A program made the position numbers and the translations under genes. This document shows positions 51,708-60,664 of a stretch of DNA of 64,000 nucleotides, piece by piece (within the stretch, counting starts at the first letter, position 1; each line of letters starts with the position of its first letter). Below the pieces are notes generated by a model. That model was not told the origin of the DNA. It made no database searches and saw nothing but the letters and a program-made list of their open reading frames with translations. The stretch is taken from NCBI RefSeq assembly GCF_028473645.1, contig NZ_CP097269.1:1000001-1064000 (forward strand). The letters are read 5' to 3'. The DNA is from Acidovorax sp. GBBC 1281. GTDB lineage: Bacteria > Pseudomonadota > Gammaproteobacteria > Burkholderiales > Burkholderiaceae_C.

Positions 51708-51772
51708 GATTTGCTATAAAAATAGTAGCGATATGCCCTAGTAATGATTGTGCTGGAGGCATTTTTGATGCA
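51708..51772. repeat. Short hairpin repeat, type B copy 2
   Basis: TTTGCTAT, AAAAA-rich loop, AGTAGC, then ATATGCCCTAGTAATG and GTGCTGGAGGC. It matches the copy at 3261-3335 in the same order. It lies in the 232-base gap between nadM and nadE, where I see no other gene. Confidence 0.78.
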
Positions 51773-51799
51773 AACCTCTCCGTGGCGCAGGCCAGCGCC

Positions 51800-53503
51800 T
51801 CACACATACCGCGCGGCGATCGGCATCTGCCGCCCGGTGCCGAAGGCCTTGGCCCTCACGCGCACGATGGGCGGGGCCTGGCGCCGCTTGTATTCGCTGC
51901 GCGCCACCAGCATGCGCACGCGGTGCGCCAGGGCCTGGCCGTCCGCGCTGGCCTGCAACTGGCGCGCGAAGTCCTGTGCGTTGGCGTACTCGGCGCGCGA
52001 CAGGCCCTCACCTTCGATGAGCAGCTTGAGGATCTCGTCCAGCACGGGGTAGGGCGGCAGGCTGTCGTCGTCCTTCTGGCCGGGCGCGAGTTCGGCCGAG
52101 GGCGGCTTGTCGATGATGGCCTGGGGAATGATCTCGCGCCCCGCGTTCTCGTTCACGTGGCGCGACAGCTCGAACACCTCGGTCTTGTACAGGTCGCCCA
52201 GCAGGCCCAGGCCGCCGTTGGTGTCGCCGTACAGCGTGCAGTAGCCCACCGAGATTTCCGACTTGTTGCCGGTGGTGAGCAGCAGGTGCCCGAAGGCGTT
52301 GGAATACTCCATCAGCGTCGTGCCGCGGATGCGGGCCTGCACGTTCTCCAGCGGCAGGCCGCGCAGCGGCTGCCCGAAGCTGGCCTCGAACTGCGCGGAA
52401 AAGCCCGCCACCAGGTCCGCGATGGGGTGGGTGTGCAGCACCACGCCCAGGTTGCGGCACAGCTGCACCGAATCGTCCACCGAGCCGCTGGACGAAAACC
52501 GCGAGGGCATGGTGATGCCCACCACGTTCTCCGGCCCCAGCGCTTCGGCCGCCAGCGCCAGCGTGAGTGCGCTGTCGATGCCGCCCGAGCTGCCCACCAC
52601 CGCCTGCGTGAACCCGCAGCGGCGTGCGTAGTCCCTCAGGCCCAGCACGATCTGCTGGCGGTAGAACGCCATGGTGGGCAGGCCCTCGCGGGGCACGGGC
52701 GGCAGGTCGGTGCCGTCCAGCCGGGCGAAGTGGCCGTTGTCCAGCAACTGCACGGTGGACACGTCCTCCTCGAAGCGGCGCGATTCGAAGACCACGCCGT
52801 CCTCGGGCTCGACCGCGAAGGAGGCGCCGTCATAGACCAGCTGGTCGTGCCCGCCGACCTGGTTCACGTAGACGATGGGCAGGCCGTGACGCCGTGCCGC
52901 ATCGCCGAACACCTGGTGGCGCAGCTCTCGCTTGCCGATGTGGCTGGGGCTGGCGTTGATGCTCACCACCAGGTCGGGCGCGGCATCGGCCATGCGCTGG
53001 AAGGGGTTGGTCTGGTAGTCGGCGCCGCTGTCGTTCCAGCCGTCCTCGCACACGATGAACCCCACCTGCGAGGTGCCGATGCGCAGCACCTTGGCCACGT
53101 CCGGGCCGGGCTCGAAATGGCGACGCTCGTCGAAGACGTTGTAGGTGGGCAGCAGCTGCTTGGCATACGACAGCCGCACCTCGCCCGCCCGCAGCACCCG
53201 CAGCGCGTTCAGCAGCCGCTTGCCCGGCCCCGGCGTGCGCACCGGCATACCGACCACCCAGTGCAGCGCGGGCAGGCCGGCCGATGCTTCGCACAGCCGG
53301 GCCAGGCCCGCGTCCAGGCGTTCGAGAAAGGCGGGCTCCTCCAGCAGGTCGCCGGGGTAGTAGCCGCACAGCGACAGCTCGGAGAACACCACGAGGTCGG
53401 ACTGCGCGGCCGCGGCCTCCTGCGCGGCGGCGATCATGCGATCGACGTTGCCTTCGATGTCGCCCACGGTGAGGTTCAACTGGGCCAGGGTGATGCGGAG
53501 CAT
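51800..53503 (-). CDS. nadE: Glutamine-dependent NAD+ synthetase
   Basis: 567 residues, the two-domain form. The N-terminal nitrilase-like glutaminase (1 to about 260) has SELSLCGYYPGDLL with the catalytic Glu and VGFIVCEDGWND with the nucleophile Cys near residue 150. The C-terminal synthetase has the PP-loop VVGSSGGIDSALTLALA near 295 and TTGNKSEISVGYCTLYGD. It amidates deamido-NAD using ammonia from glutamine. Start MLRITLAQLNLTVGD matches the family. pncB lies 75 bases upstream on the same strand. Confidence 0.96.
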   Translation of the reverse strand: MLRITLAQLNLTVGDIEGNVDRMIAAAQEAAAAQSDLVVFSELSLCGYYPGDLLEEPAFLERLDAGLARLCEASAGLPALHWVVGMPVRTPGPGKRLLNALRVLRAGEVRLSYAKQLLPTYNVFDERRHFEPGPDVAKVLRIGTSQVGFIVCEDGWNDSGADYQTNPFQRMADAAPDLVVSINASPSHIGKRELRHQVFGDAARRHGLPIVYVNQVGGHDQLVYDGASFAVEPEDGVVFESRRFEEDVSTVQLLDNGHFARLDGTDLPPVPREGLPTMAFYRQQIVLGLRDYARRCGFTQAVVGSSGGIDSALTLALAAEALGPENVVGITMPSRFSSSGSVDDSVQLCRNLGVVLHTHPIADLVAGFSAQFEASFGQPLRGLPLENVQARIRGTTLMEYSNAFGHLLLTTGNKSEISVGYCTLYGDTNGGLGLLGDLYKTEVFELSRHVNENAGREIIPQAIIDKPPSAELAPGQKDDDSLPPYPVLDEILKLLIEGEGLSRAEYANAQDFARQLQASADGQALAHRVRMLVARSEYKRRQAPPIVRVRAKAFGTGRQMPIAARYV

Positions 53504-53577
53504 GGTGTCTTTCCTTTCTGTCTTTCTTCTTCAAGCGGCGATGGGTCGGTGGCGGGGCGGCGGCGTGCCGCGGCGCC

Positions 53578-54768
53578 TCATGGCGGTGGCACGTTGAACA
53601 CCTGCCGCAGGTAGGCCAGGTAGGTTTCGTCGTCGCACAGAGTCTTGCCCGGGCTGTCCGAGAGCTTGGCCACCGGCTGGCCGTTGGCGTGGGTGATCTT
53701 CATCACGATGTTGAGCGGCGCCACGCCCATGTCGTTGGTCAGTTGCGTACCGATGCCGAAGCCCAGTTGCACCCGGTCGCTGAAATGGCGGTGCAGCGAC
53801 AGCGCCTTGTCCACGTTCAGCCCGTCCGAGAACACGAGCCGCTTGGTGTGCGCGTCGATGCGCAGGCGGGCGTAGTGCGCCAGCGCCTTCTCGCCCCAGG
53901 CCACCGGGTCGCCCGAATCGTGGCGCAGGCCGTCGAAGAGCTTGGCGAAGTACAGGTCGAAGTCCGCCAGGAATGCGTCCATGCCCACCGTGTCGGTCAG
54001 CGCGATCCCGAGGTCGCCCCGGTACTCCTGCACCCAGTCCTCCAGCGCGGCCTTTTGAAAGTCGCGCAGCCGCACGCCCAGGGCCTGGTAGGTCTGCAAA
54101 TACTCGTGCGCCATGGTGCCGATGGGCACCAGGTTCAGGTCGCGCGCCAGCATCACGTTGGAGGTGCCCTTGAACCACTGCGGCGCCTGCTGTGCGAAAG
54201 CTTGCACCACCTCGCGCTGCCACGCGCCGCTGTAGCGCCGGCGCAGCCCGAAGTCGAACATCTCGAACGGGTGCGTGCGCTCGGGCTCGCCCGAGAGCGC
54301 CTGCACGTGGGCGATCTTGTCCGTCAGCCGGCGGCGTCCCTCGTCCAGCGCCGCGGCCGGATCGAAGCGGCGGAAATACAGCTCGTTCACGATCGCCAGC
54401 ACGAAGATCTCGAAACCCATCACATGCACCTGCGGGCCGCGCGCCACGATGTGCAGGTCGCCGCCCTCGGCCCGTGCCTCGATGAACGCGCGCTGGAACT
54501 GGAACAGGCGCAGGAAGTCCACGAAGTCGCTTTTGATGAAGCGCAGGCCGGCCAGGTAATCCAGCTCGCCCCGGGAAAACCGCAGCGTGCACAGCGCGTC
54601 CAGCGCTGCGTTCACTTCGCCGAGCAGCTCGGCCAGCGGATAGGCCGGCCGGTTGCGGCAGACGAAGCGGTATTCGGCCTGCGTCTGCGGGTGGCCGTGC
54701 AGCAGCGCCTGCCACATCGTGAATTTGTAGAGGTCGGTGTCGAGCAGGCTGGTGATGACGGGTTGCAT
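53578..54768 (-). CDS. pncB: Nicotinate phosphoribosyltransferase
   Basis: 396 residues. It converts nicotinate and PRPP to nicotinate mononucleotide. Motifs are [17 protein letters not shown] at the N-terminus, [32 protein letters not shown] near 210-230 (with the autophosphorylated His region), [23 protein letters not shown] and [15 protein letters not shown] 54768 ([12 protein letters not shown]) is the family start; the upstream in-frame ATG at 54831 would run through a hairpin repeat. The downstream gene is nadE and the upstream one the PncA-like amidase, giving a nicotinamide to NAD salvage order. Confidence 0.95.
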   Translation of the reverse strand: MQPVITSLLDTDLYKFTMWQALLHGHPQTQAEYRFVCRNRPAYPLAELLGEVNAALDALCTLRFSRGELDYLAGLRFIKSDFVDFLRLFQFQRAFIEARAEGGDLHIVARGPQVHVMGFEIFVLAIVNELYFRRFDPAAALDEGRRRLTDKIAHVQALSGEPERTHPFEMFDFGLRRRYSGAWQREVVQAFAQQAPQWFKGTSNVMLARDLNLVPIGTMAHEYLQTYQALGVRLRDFQKAALEDWVQEYRGDLGIALTDTVGMDAFLADFDLYFAKLFDGLRHDSGDPVAWGEKALAHYARLRIDAHTKRLVFSDGLNVDKALSLHRHFSDRVQLGFGIGTQLTNDMGVAPLNIVMKITHANGQPVAKLSDSPGKTLCDDETYLAYLRQVFNVPPP

Positions 54769-54770
54769 GG

Positions 54771-54830
54771 CGTTTGCTATTGTTTTAGGAGTGGATGCCG
54801 GGATGGAATATGCGCTAGAGGCGGATTTCA
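54771..54830. repeat. Degenerate type B hairpin repeat overlapping the end of the pncA-like gene
   Basis: TTTGCTATTGTTTTAGG is followed by ATGCCGGGATGG and TATGCGCTAGAGGC. It keeps the order of the type B copies but has drifted. The stop codon of the pncA-like gene (54817-54815) and its last few codons lie inside it. Confidence 0.6.
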
Positions 54831-55738
54831 TCGCTGCGCGCCAGTTGCGCTCCCTGGGCCTGCAGGGCGTCCAGAAAGTCCTGCTGCTGCGCCCCGAAAC
54901 CGGCCACGGGCGCCATGCAGTCGGTCAGCAGCACGAGGCGGTCGGCCCGCCAGCCCGGCTGCAGCCGGGGCAGGTGCTGCACGATGTGCTCGGTGGTGGC
55001 GCGCACGCAGTGGCTGCCGGCCTCGCCCGCAATGACGAGGCGGTCCGCCGTCCCCAGCGCGTGGAGCAGCCGGGTGTTGATCAACGTGGAGGGGTCGTCG
55101 GCATTGGGCACCTCGGCCTCGATGGCGCTGTAGTGCTCGGTCCAGGGGTTGGTGCCCTTGAACACGGGGTGCACCGCGCGCTGGCGCTGTGCCTGCCACG
55201 CGCCGCAGGCGGCCAGCACGTCGGCATGCACGCCGTGACCCCAGCTGCCGATCTCACAGTGCACGGGCCACACCATCAGCGTGTAGCGCCCTTGAGACTC
55301 CAGCGCGTCCAGGTAGGCCAGCACGCGGGGCAGGGCCGCGGCATCGCGCGGGGCGAACGCGCCGGCGCGCACCTGCGCCGCGGTGATGGTCGTGAACGGG
55401 GCGACCTCGCCGGCGCGCACCTGCGCCGCGGTGATGGTCGTGAACGGGGCGACCTCGCCGCCGTCGCCCTGGTGCCAGAACGGGGGGTGCGCCACGTCGT
55501 AGCGCTGGTGCGAGTCGAGCGTGACGGTGATCGCCTCCAGCGCCGGGCCATGGCGCCGGATGAAGGCGGCCAGGCGCTGCATGTCGGCATGGGTGCCGGG
55601 CACGGGCAAGGCGGGGGCGATGGGCTGGCCGGTGAGCGGGTGCGCCGGCTGCCAATCGGTGGGCAGGTCGCAGAAATCGTTCTGGGGGTCGATCATCAGC
55701 AACTGGGTCGTCATGGAGCGGTTCATGGATCGGGTCAT
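54815..55738 (-). CDS. pncA: Cysteine hydrolase of the isochorismatase family, probable nicotinamidase (PncA-like)
   Basis: About 307 residues from ATG 55738; 55714 ([14 protein letters not shown]) is a good alternative. The catalytic Asp is in [12 protein letters not shown] and the nucleophile Cys in [23 protein letters not shown] may carry the Lys. [17 protein letters not shown] resembles the metal-site region. Nicotinamidase is inferred from pncB and nadE beside it and NrtR opposite. It is much longer than typical PncA (about 210). Part of the excess is a perfect 16-residue tandem duplication ([16 protein letters not shown] twice). The last codons come from a hairpin repeat. Confidence 0.8.
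   Translation of the reverse strand: MTRSMNRSMTTQLLMIDPQNDFCDLPTDWQPAHPLTGQPIAPALPVPGTHADMQRLAAFIRRHGPALEAITVTLDSHQRYDVAHPPFWHQGDGGEVAPFTTITAAQVRAGEVAPFTTITAAQVRAGAFAPRDAAALPRVLAYLDALESQGRYTLMVWPVHCEIGSWGHGVHADVLAACGAWQAQRQRAVHPVFKGTNPWTEHYSAIEAEVPNADDPSTLINTRLLHALGTADRLVIAGEAGSHCVRATTEHIVQHLPRLQPGWRADRLVLLTDCMAPVAGFGAQQQDFLDALQAQGAQLARSDEIRL
55361..55456. repeat. Perfect 48-bp tandem duplication inside the pncA-like gene
   Basis: 55361-55408 and 55409-55456 are identical and adjacent. The unit is a multiple of three, so the protein repeats [16 protein letters not shown] without a frame change. Lack of any difference between copies suggests a recent event or ongoing slippage. Confidence 0.95.
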
Positions 55739-55778
55739 GGTGCAAGGTCCTCGGTGCGATGGGTGCAGTCTATTCCTG

Positions 55779-55799
55779 TTAGTTTGACTTTGCAACTAA
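55779..55799. promoter_or_regulatory. Candidate NrtR operator between the pncA-like gene and nrtR
   Basis: TTAGTT, nine bases, AACTAA form an inverted repeat in the divergent region, 41 bases from the pncA-like start. NrtR proteins bind palindromes of about this length at NAD-gene promoters, and this is the only clear palindrome in the gap. Confidence 0.5.
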
Positions 55800-55917
55800 G
55801 TAGATCGCAAGGCATTTTCACGAAATGAAAAGCCGGCTGAAGTGGCTTGATGGGTGGCATCGGCATTCCGGGAGTGGTAGGCTCGTTCGTCCAATCCTGC
55901 ACATAACCCATCCCTCA

Positions 55918-56598
55918 ATGTCTTCTGCCGTTTCGCCCGCCGTCATCTGCACCGTGGATACCGTGCTGCTCACGCTGCAGGACGGCACCCTGCACGTGCT
56001 GCTCGTGCGCCGTGACAAGGCCCCCTATGCCGGCGCGTGGGCTTTGCCGGGGGGCTACATCCACGCGCAGGACGATGTCGATGCCCAGGCCAGCGCCGCG
56101 CGCGTGCTGCGCGAGAAGGCCGGCCTGCAAAGCCCTTACCTGGAGCAGCTCGCCACGTTCTCGGGCCTGGCGCGCGATCCGCGGGGCTGGTCGCTGGCGG
56201 TGGCGTATTGCGCGCTGGTGCCTGGCGAGGCGCTCCAGGGCATCCCGCCCCGGCAGGGCGTGAAGCTGGTGCCGGTCGATGCCTTGCCGCCCCTGCCGTT
56301 CGACCACCGCGCCATGGTGGATGCGGCGCTGGCGCGCGTGCGCAGCAAGAGCCTGTATTCCTCGCTGCCCGTGCACCTGTGCGGCGACGCGTTCACCCTG
56401 CCGCAGCTGCAGGCGGTGTACGAGGCGGTGCTGGGCGAGCCGCTCAACAAGGTGAGCTTTCGCCGCAAGATGGACGAGCTGGACATGCTCGAACCCGTGC
56501 CCGGCCTGGTGCAGGGCGGTGCCCACCGGCCCGCGCAGATGTACCGCCTGCGCCCCGCGTTCCGAAAGGCCCTGGCGCTGTCGTCCCGCGCGCTCTGA
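55918..56598 (+). CDS. nrtR: NrtR-like transcriptional regulator of NAD metabolism (Nudix-related)
   Basis: 226 residues. The N-terminal Nudix-like domain (about 1-145) has GAWALPGGYIHAQDD but the box reads ARVLREKAGL, lacking the paired catalytic glutamates, so it should bind rather than cleave its ligand (ADP-ribose in studied NrtRs). The C-terminal winged helix (about 150-226) contains FTLPQLQAVYEAVLGEPLNKV and FRRKMDELDML. It is divergent from pncA-pncB-nadE-nadM, its expected targets. The NadM-linked Nudix domain in the same cluster keeps its catalytic residues. Confidence 0.9.
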   Translation: MSSAVSPAVICTVDTVLLTLQDGTLHVLLVRRDKAPYAGAWALPGGYIHAQDDVDAQASAARVLREKAGLQSPYLEQLATFSGLARDPRGWSLAVAYCALVPGEALQGIPPRQGVKLVPVDALPPLPFDHRAMVDAALARVRSKSLYSSLPVHLCGDAFTLPQLQAVYEAVLGEPLNKVSFRRKMDELDMLEPVPGLVQGGAHRPAQMYRLRPAFRKALALSSRAL

Positions 56599-56601
56599 AC
56601 A

Positions 56602-56624
56602 GAAAAAAGCCCCTTTCGGGGCTT
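56602..56624 (-). terminator. Terminator downstream of the hemerythrin gene
   Basis: AAGCCCC (56607-56613), loop TTTC, GGGGCTT (56618-56624). On the minus strand the stem is followed by TTTTTT, so it ends the hemerythrin transcript. It also lies four bases after the nrtR stop. Confidence 0.8.
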
Positions 56625-56648
56625 GTGGGGAACGGAGCAAGCCGCATC

Positions 56649-57095
56649 TCAGGCGGCGACCGCCTTGGCTTCGTCGTAGGTTTGCAAGTACTGCTGCGCC
56701 AACTCGGTCTTCTGCTTTTCGGTCAGCAGCTTGCCGGCCATCTGGAAGAACCGGTGTTCCTCTTCCTCCAGATGGTGCCGCACCTTCTCGCCCAGCTTTT
56801 TGGCCACTGCCAGCCAGGCGGAGCTGCCGGGGTCGGCCGCCTCCAGGTCTTCGACCAGTTCGTCCAGGGCATGGTGCTCCGCGATGGCGTGGCGCGACAG
56901 GTCGATGCCGGCATCGTGCTCCATGAGCGGTCGGTAGAAGTGGCGGTCTTCCGCCAGTTCATGGGCCGCCAGTTCGCGCTTGAGCTCGATGAACCGCTCG
57001 TGCCGTTCCGGGGTGTCTCCGCTGGTGGCCTCCACCTGGCGGACCATGTCGCGCTGCCGCTCGTGGCTTTCGCGCAGGGCTTCGAAGATGTTCAT
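56649..57095 (-). CDS. Hemerythrin HHE domain protein
   Basis: 148 residues, one four-helix bundle. Candidate di-iron ligands are His and Glu in RESHERQRDM, AAHELAEDRHFYRPLME, AEHHALDELVEDLE and RHHLEEEEHRFFQM. Family members bind O2 or NO or sense redox and iron; this one has no extra domain. It is probably cytoplasmic, as no signal sequence is seen. The DUF1328 gene lies 12 bases upstream on the same strand, a pairing that suggests a shared stress-related transcript. Confidence 0.88.
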   Translation of the reverse strand: MNIFEALRESHERQRDMVRQVEATSGDTPERHERFIELKRELAAHELAEDRHFYRPLMEHDAGIDLSRHAIAEHHALDELVEDLEAADPGSSAWLAVAKKLGEKVRHHLEEEEHRFFQMAGKLLTEKQKTELAQQYLQTYDEAKAVAA

Positions 57096-57107
57096 GCGCG
57101 GTGCCCC

Positions 57108-57293
57108 TTACTTGAGGGCCTTGCGCGCCGCGCCGATGCCCAGCACGGCCAGCACGACGAACACCACGGCGATCACCAGGAAGATGAAGAACAGGATCTT
57201 CGCGATGCCGGCAGCGCCCGCGGCGACCCCGGTGAACCCCAGCGCGCCGGCGATGAGGGAAATGATGGCGAAAACGATGGCGTACTTCAGCAT
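57108..57293 (-). CDS. DUF1328 small membrane protein (YtjA-like)
   Basis: 61 residues, two hydrophobic helices with the family sequence [20 protein letters not shown] and [25 protein letters not shown] lies seven bases upstream of ATG 57293. DUF1328 proteins are tiny inner-membrane proteins with stress-related expression in some species; the function is unknown. It is the first gene of a two-gene unit with the hemerythrin protein. Confidence 0.9.
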   Translation of the reverse strand: MLKYAIVFAIISLIAGALGFTGVAAGAAGIAKILFFIFLVIAVVFVVLAVLGIGAARKALK

Positions 57294-57619
57294 GGCAGAG
57301 CTCCTAGAAAAGTCAGTGCATGCACTGGATGGTGGATGCAAGGACGATAAGTGCCATGGAAGCGCCCCACCCGTCGGCCGGGGCGGGGCATGGGCGTAGG
57401 AGGGGGGCGATGCGGTGGGCGCCTGCCGTTCGCGCGGCGGCATTGCCCGCCGGCAGGGCGCCGCCCTGGCGCCCTCAGGGGCTCAGCGCCCGGCGGCCGA
57501 CCGCAGTGCCGCAGCCTTGTCGGTCTTTTGGCTCCGGCCGGCCCGGTGGGCCTTCGCATCGCTGTGCGATACGAGCCTTTGCCGAAGCCCGGCCCAACCA
57601 CGCTGGTCGCGTGGCGGGC
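57294..57619. other. Intergenic region between metK and the DUF1328 gene
   Basis: 326 bases with no supported gene. It contains the promoter side of the DUF1328 gene (57294 to about 57350), GC-rich low-complexity sequence, and at 57483-57530 a degenerate second copy of the metK 3' end. Confidence 0.7.
57483..57530 (-). pseudogene. Degenerate duplicate of the metK 3' end
   Basis: Read on the minus strand, it encodes [14 protein letters not shown] and a stop, nearly the same as the metK C-terminus [14 protein letters not shown]. Both the DNA and the peptide match at 57621-57665, about 135 bases away. Only this tail is recognisable, so it is a remnant of a tandem duplication or of a displaced metK end. 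Confidence 0.65.
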
Positions 57620-58801
57620 TTACAGCCCGGCAGCGGCACGCAGTGCCGCTGCTTTGTCCGTCTTCTCCCAGGTGAACTCGGGCTCTTCGCGGCCGAAGTG
57701 GCCGTAGGCGGCGGTTTTTTCGTAGATGGGGCGCAGCAGGTCCAGCATCTGGATGATGCCCTTGGGGCGCAGGTCGAAGTGCTCCTGCACCAGCTTGGCG
57801 ATCTGGTCGTCCGGGATCACGCCCGTGCCTTCGGTGTACACCGTCACGTTCATGGGGCGGGCCACGCCGATGGCGTAGGCCACCTGGATCTGGCACTGGC
57901 GCGCCAGGCCTGCGGCGACGATGTTCTTGGCCACGTAGCGCGCGGCGTAGGCGGCCGAGCGGTCCACCTTCGTCGGGTCCTTGCCGCTGAACGCGCCGCC
58001 GCCGTGGGGGCAGGCGCCGCCGTAGGTATCCACGATGATCTTGCGGCCGGTCAGGCCGCAATCGCCTTGCGGGCCGCCGATGACGAAGCGGCCGGTGGGG
58101 TTGATCAGGTACTTGGTGTCCTGAAGCCACTCGCTGGGCAGGACGGGCTTGATGATCTCCTCGATGATGGCTTCGGTGAAGCTGGCCTTCATCTTGGTGG
58201 AGGTCTCGCTCTGGTCGGGGTGGTGCTGGGTGGAGAGCACCACGGTGTCGATGCTGTGGGGCTTGCCGTCCACGTAGCGCATCGTGACCTGGCTCTTGGC
58301 GTCGGGCCGCAGGAAGGGCAGGCGCCCGTCCTTGCGCAGCTGGGCCTGGCGCTCGACCAGGCGGTGGGCGTAGTAGATGGGCGCGGGCATCAGCTCGGGC
58401 GTCTCGTCGCAGGCGTAGCCGAACATCAGGCCCTGGTCGCCGGCGCCGGTGTTCAGGTGGTCGTCGCTCGCCTGGTCCACGCCCTGGGCGATGTCGTTGC
58501 TCTGCTTGTCGTAGGCCACCAGCACCGCACAGCCCTTGTAATCGATGCCGTAGTCGGTGTTGTCGTAGCCGATGCGCTTGATGGTGTCGCGCGCGATCTG
58601 GATGTAGTCCACATGCGCGTTGGTGGTGATCTCGCCCGCCAGCACCACGAGCCCGGTGTTGGTGAGGGTCTCGGCCGCCACGCGGCTGCGGGGGTCCTGC
58701 TTGAAGATCGCGTCGAGAATCGCGTCGGAAATCTGGTCGGCGACCTTGTCGGGGTGGCCTTCCGAGACGGATTCGGAGGTGAAAAGGAAATCGTTCGCCA
58801 T
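57620..58801 (-). CDS. metK: S-adenosylmethionine synthetase
   Basis: 393 residues, full length. It makes S-adenosylmethionine from methionine and ATP. Motifs are [20 protein letters not shown] near residue 11, [20 protein letters not shown] near 118 and the phosphate loop [19 protein letters not shown] near 268. It is divergent from the acyltransferase genes. The 131-base upstream region has no riboswitch that I can recognise. Confidence 0.98.
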   Translation of the reverse strand: MANDFLFTSESVSEGHPDKVADQISDAILDAIFKQDPRSRVAAETLTNTGLVVLAGEITTNAHVDYIQIARDTIKRIGYDNTDYGIDYKGCAVLVAYDKQSNDIAQGVDQASDDHLNTGAGDQGLMFGYACDETPELMPAPIYYAHRLVERQAQLRKDGRLPFLRPDAKSQVTMRYVDGKPHSIDTVVLSTQHHPDQSETSTKMKASFTEAIIEEIIKPVLPSEWLQDTKYLINPTGRFVIGGPQGDCGLTGRKIIVDTYGGACPHGGGAFSGKDPTKVDRSAAYAARYVAKNIVAAGLARQCQIQVAYAIGVARPMNVTVYTEGTGVIPDDQIAKLVQEHFDLRPKGIIQMLDLLRPIYEKTAAYGHFGREEPEFTWEKTDKAAALRAAAGL

Positions 58802-58932
58802 TTGAATAAACTCCTGTGTTCCGGCATTTTGGGCGTTGCCCTCAGCCTTGGGAGCTTTGGCGAACGCTTTAGCAGATTTGTTTTACGTCGCCCTGCAAGT
58901 TGCTCATTTAACTCAGCGACCGCGCCATTTTA

Positions 58933-59784
58933 ATGCCAACCCTTTTCCGTTTCCTTTCGCGGCTTCCGCTCTGGCTCGCCCATGCCCTCGGCGCGGCCGC
59001 GGGCTGGCTGGTTTTTTGCCTCTCGCCCACCTACCGGCGGCGCTTTCGCGAGAACGCGGCGCGGGCCGGCTATTCGTTCGGACAGGTGCGTGCGGCCGTG
59101 GGCCACGCCGGCCGCATGGCGGCCGAATTGCCCCGCCTGTGGCTTCGCGAGCAGACCCCGTGCCGCATCGAGAACGCTGCCGCGGTGGAGCGGGCCTGGG
59201 AAGCGGGCAAGGGCATCGTCTTTCTCACGCCGCACCTGGGCTGCTTCGAGCTGTCGGTGCAGGCCGCGGCCCAGCGCTGGGCCGCCGAGCGCGGACCCAT
59301 CACCATCCTGTACCGCCCCGCGCGCCAGCCCTGGCTGGCCGGCGTGATGGCCACCGCGCGCAACCGCCCCGGCATCCGCGCGGTGCCCACGGCGCTGACG
59401 GGCGTGCGCCAGATGATCAAGGCGCTGCGCCGCGGCGAGGCCGTGGGCCTGCTGCCCGACCAGGTCCCGCCGCAAGGCCAGGGCGTGTGGTCGCCGTTCT
59501 TCGGCCGCGAGGCCTACACCATGACCCTGGCCGCGCGGCTGGCGCAGCAGACGGGCGCCACCGTGGTGCTGGCGCGCTGCGAGCGGCTGGGCGCCGGCCG
59601 CGGCTATGTCTTGCATTTCGAGGAGTTGTCCGTGCCCCTGTCCGAAGACCTTGACGCGGCCGTGCTGCAGATCAACCAGGCGATGGAGCGCACCATCCGT
59701 CAGAGCCCCGACCAGTACCTGTGGGGCTATGCCCGCTACAAGCAGCCGCGGGCCGAAGCGCACGCCGCGGGGGCCGCGGCATGA
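58933..59784 (+). CDS. Lysophospholipid/lipid A acyltransferase (LpxL/HtrB family), first of pair
   Basis: 283 residues. One N-terminal membrane segment (PLWLAHALGAAAGWLVFCLS) and the catalytic HX4E motif in FLTPHLGCFELS near residue 100, then RGEAVGLLPDQVPPQGQGVW, as in Kdo-dependent late acyltransferases. It should act at the inner membrane, adding a secondary acyl chain to the lipid A precursor. The stop overlaps the next acyltransferase gene by ATGA. LpxL and LpxM roles cannot be assigned by eye. Confidence 0.9.
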   Translation: MPTLFRFLSRLPLWLAHALGAAAGWLVFCLSPTYRRRFRENAARAGYSFGQVRAAVGHAGRMAAELPRLWLREQTPCRIENAAAVERAWEAGKGIVFLTPHLGCFELSVQAAAQRWAAERGPITILYRPARQPWLAGVMATARNRPGIRAVPTALTGVRQMIKALRRGEAVGLLPDQVPPQGQGVWSPFFGREAYTMTLAARLAQQTGATVVLARCERLGAGRGYVLHFEELSVPLSEDLDAAVLQINQAMERTIRQSPDQYLWGYARYKQPRAEAHAAGAAA

Positions 59785-60653
59785 CGGGCCGCATGAACGT
59801 GTGGCTGATGGGCGTGCTGGCCCGCCTGCCGCTGCCGGTGCTGCGCGGCCTGGGCTGGTCGATCGGCCAGGTGCTGTATCGGCTGGCCGCGCCGCGCCGC
59901 AAGGTGGCGCTGCGCAATCTGGAGCTGTGCTTTCCCGATGCGTCCCCCGCCCAGCGGCGTGCCTGGGCCCGCGAGACCTTCGTGCGCTTTTGCCAGACCT
60001 GGCTGGACCGCAGCTGGCTGTGGATGGCGCCGCGCGCGGTGGTCGAAAAGCGGCTCACCATCCACGGAGCGCTGCACGAGCTGGACGGCGACGCGCCCAC
60101 CATCATCTTCGCGCCGCATTTCCTCGGCATGGATGCGGCGGGCACGGCGCTCACCCTGCAGACCGACCGGGCCTTCACCTCGATCTTCACGCCGCACCCG
60201 GACCCGGCCGTGGACGCCTGGCTGTTCGCGGGCCGCCAGCGCTTCGGCAACGTGCGCATGCTCAACCGGGGCGACGGCGTCAAGCCCATCCTGAGCGGGC
60301 TGCGCAAGGGCGGGCTGCTGTATTTGCTGCCCGACATGGACTTCGGCCCGAGCGAGTCGGTCTTCGTGCCGTTCTACGGCGTGCGCGCGGCGACGATCCC
60401 CTCGCTGTCGCGCTTCGCCCGCCTGGGCCGCGCCAAGGTCGTGCCGCTGGTGGGGCGCCTGACCCCCACCGGCTACAGCGCCGAGATGATGCCGGCCTGG
60501 GAGAACTTCCCGACCGAGGATGCCGAAGCCGACACGGCCCGCATGAACCGCGAGCTGCAGCAGTGGATCGACACCATGCCGGGCCAGTACTACTGGGTGC
60601 ACAAGCGCTTCAAGTCGCGCCCGGACGGCGAGCCTTCGGTGTACCAAAAATAA
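59781..60653 (+). CDS. Lysophospholipid/lipid A acyltransferase (LpxL/LpxM family), second of pair
   Basis: 290 residues from ATG 59781 (MTGRMNVWLMGVLARLPLPV). The catalytic HX4D is in FAPHFLGMDAAGTAL near residue 113, and RKGGLLYLLPDMDFGPSESV gives the second conserved block. It is a paralogue of the upstream gene, with which it overlaps by four bases, so the two probably add the two secondary acyl chains of lipid A. A hairpin repeat follows shortly after the stop codon. Confidence 0.9.
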   Translation: MTGRMNVWLMGVLARLPLPVLRGLGWSIGQVLYRLAAPRRKVALRNLELCFPDASPAQRRAWARETFVRFCQTWLDRSWLWMAPRAVVEKRLTIHGALHELDGDAPTIIFAPHFLGMDAAGTALTLQTDRAFTSIFTPHPDPAVDAWLFAGRQRFGNVRMLNRGDGVKPILSGLRKGGLLYLLPDMDFGPSESVFVPFYGVRAATIPSLSRFARLGRAKVVPLVGRLTPTGYSAEMMPAWENFPTEDAEADTARMNRELQQWIDTMPGQYYWVHKRFKSRPDGEPSVYQK

Positions 60654-60664
60654 AAGCAATATGT

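Noticed and set aside
57483..58130. Minus-strand frame running through metK into the downstream gap
   Set aside because: Out of frame with metK for most of its length; only its last 14 residues resemble the metK tail, which is reported as a duplicated fragment instead.
58802..58932. Possible SAM-sensing riboswitch upstream of metK
   Set aside because: No arrangement of stems matching a SAM riboswitch class that I can recognise.
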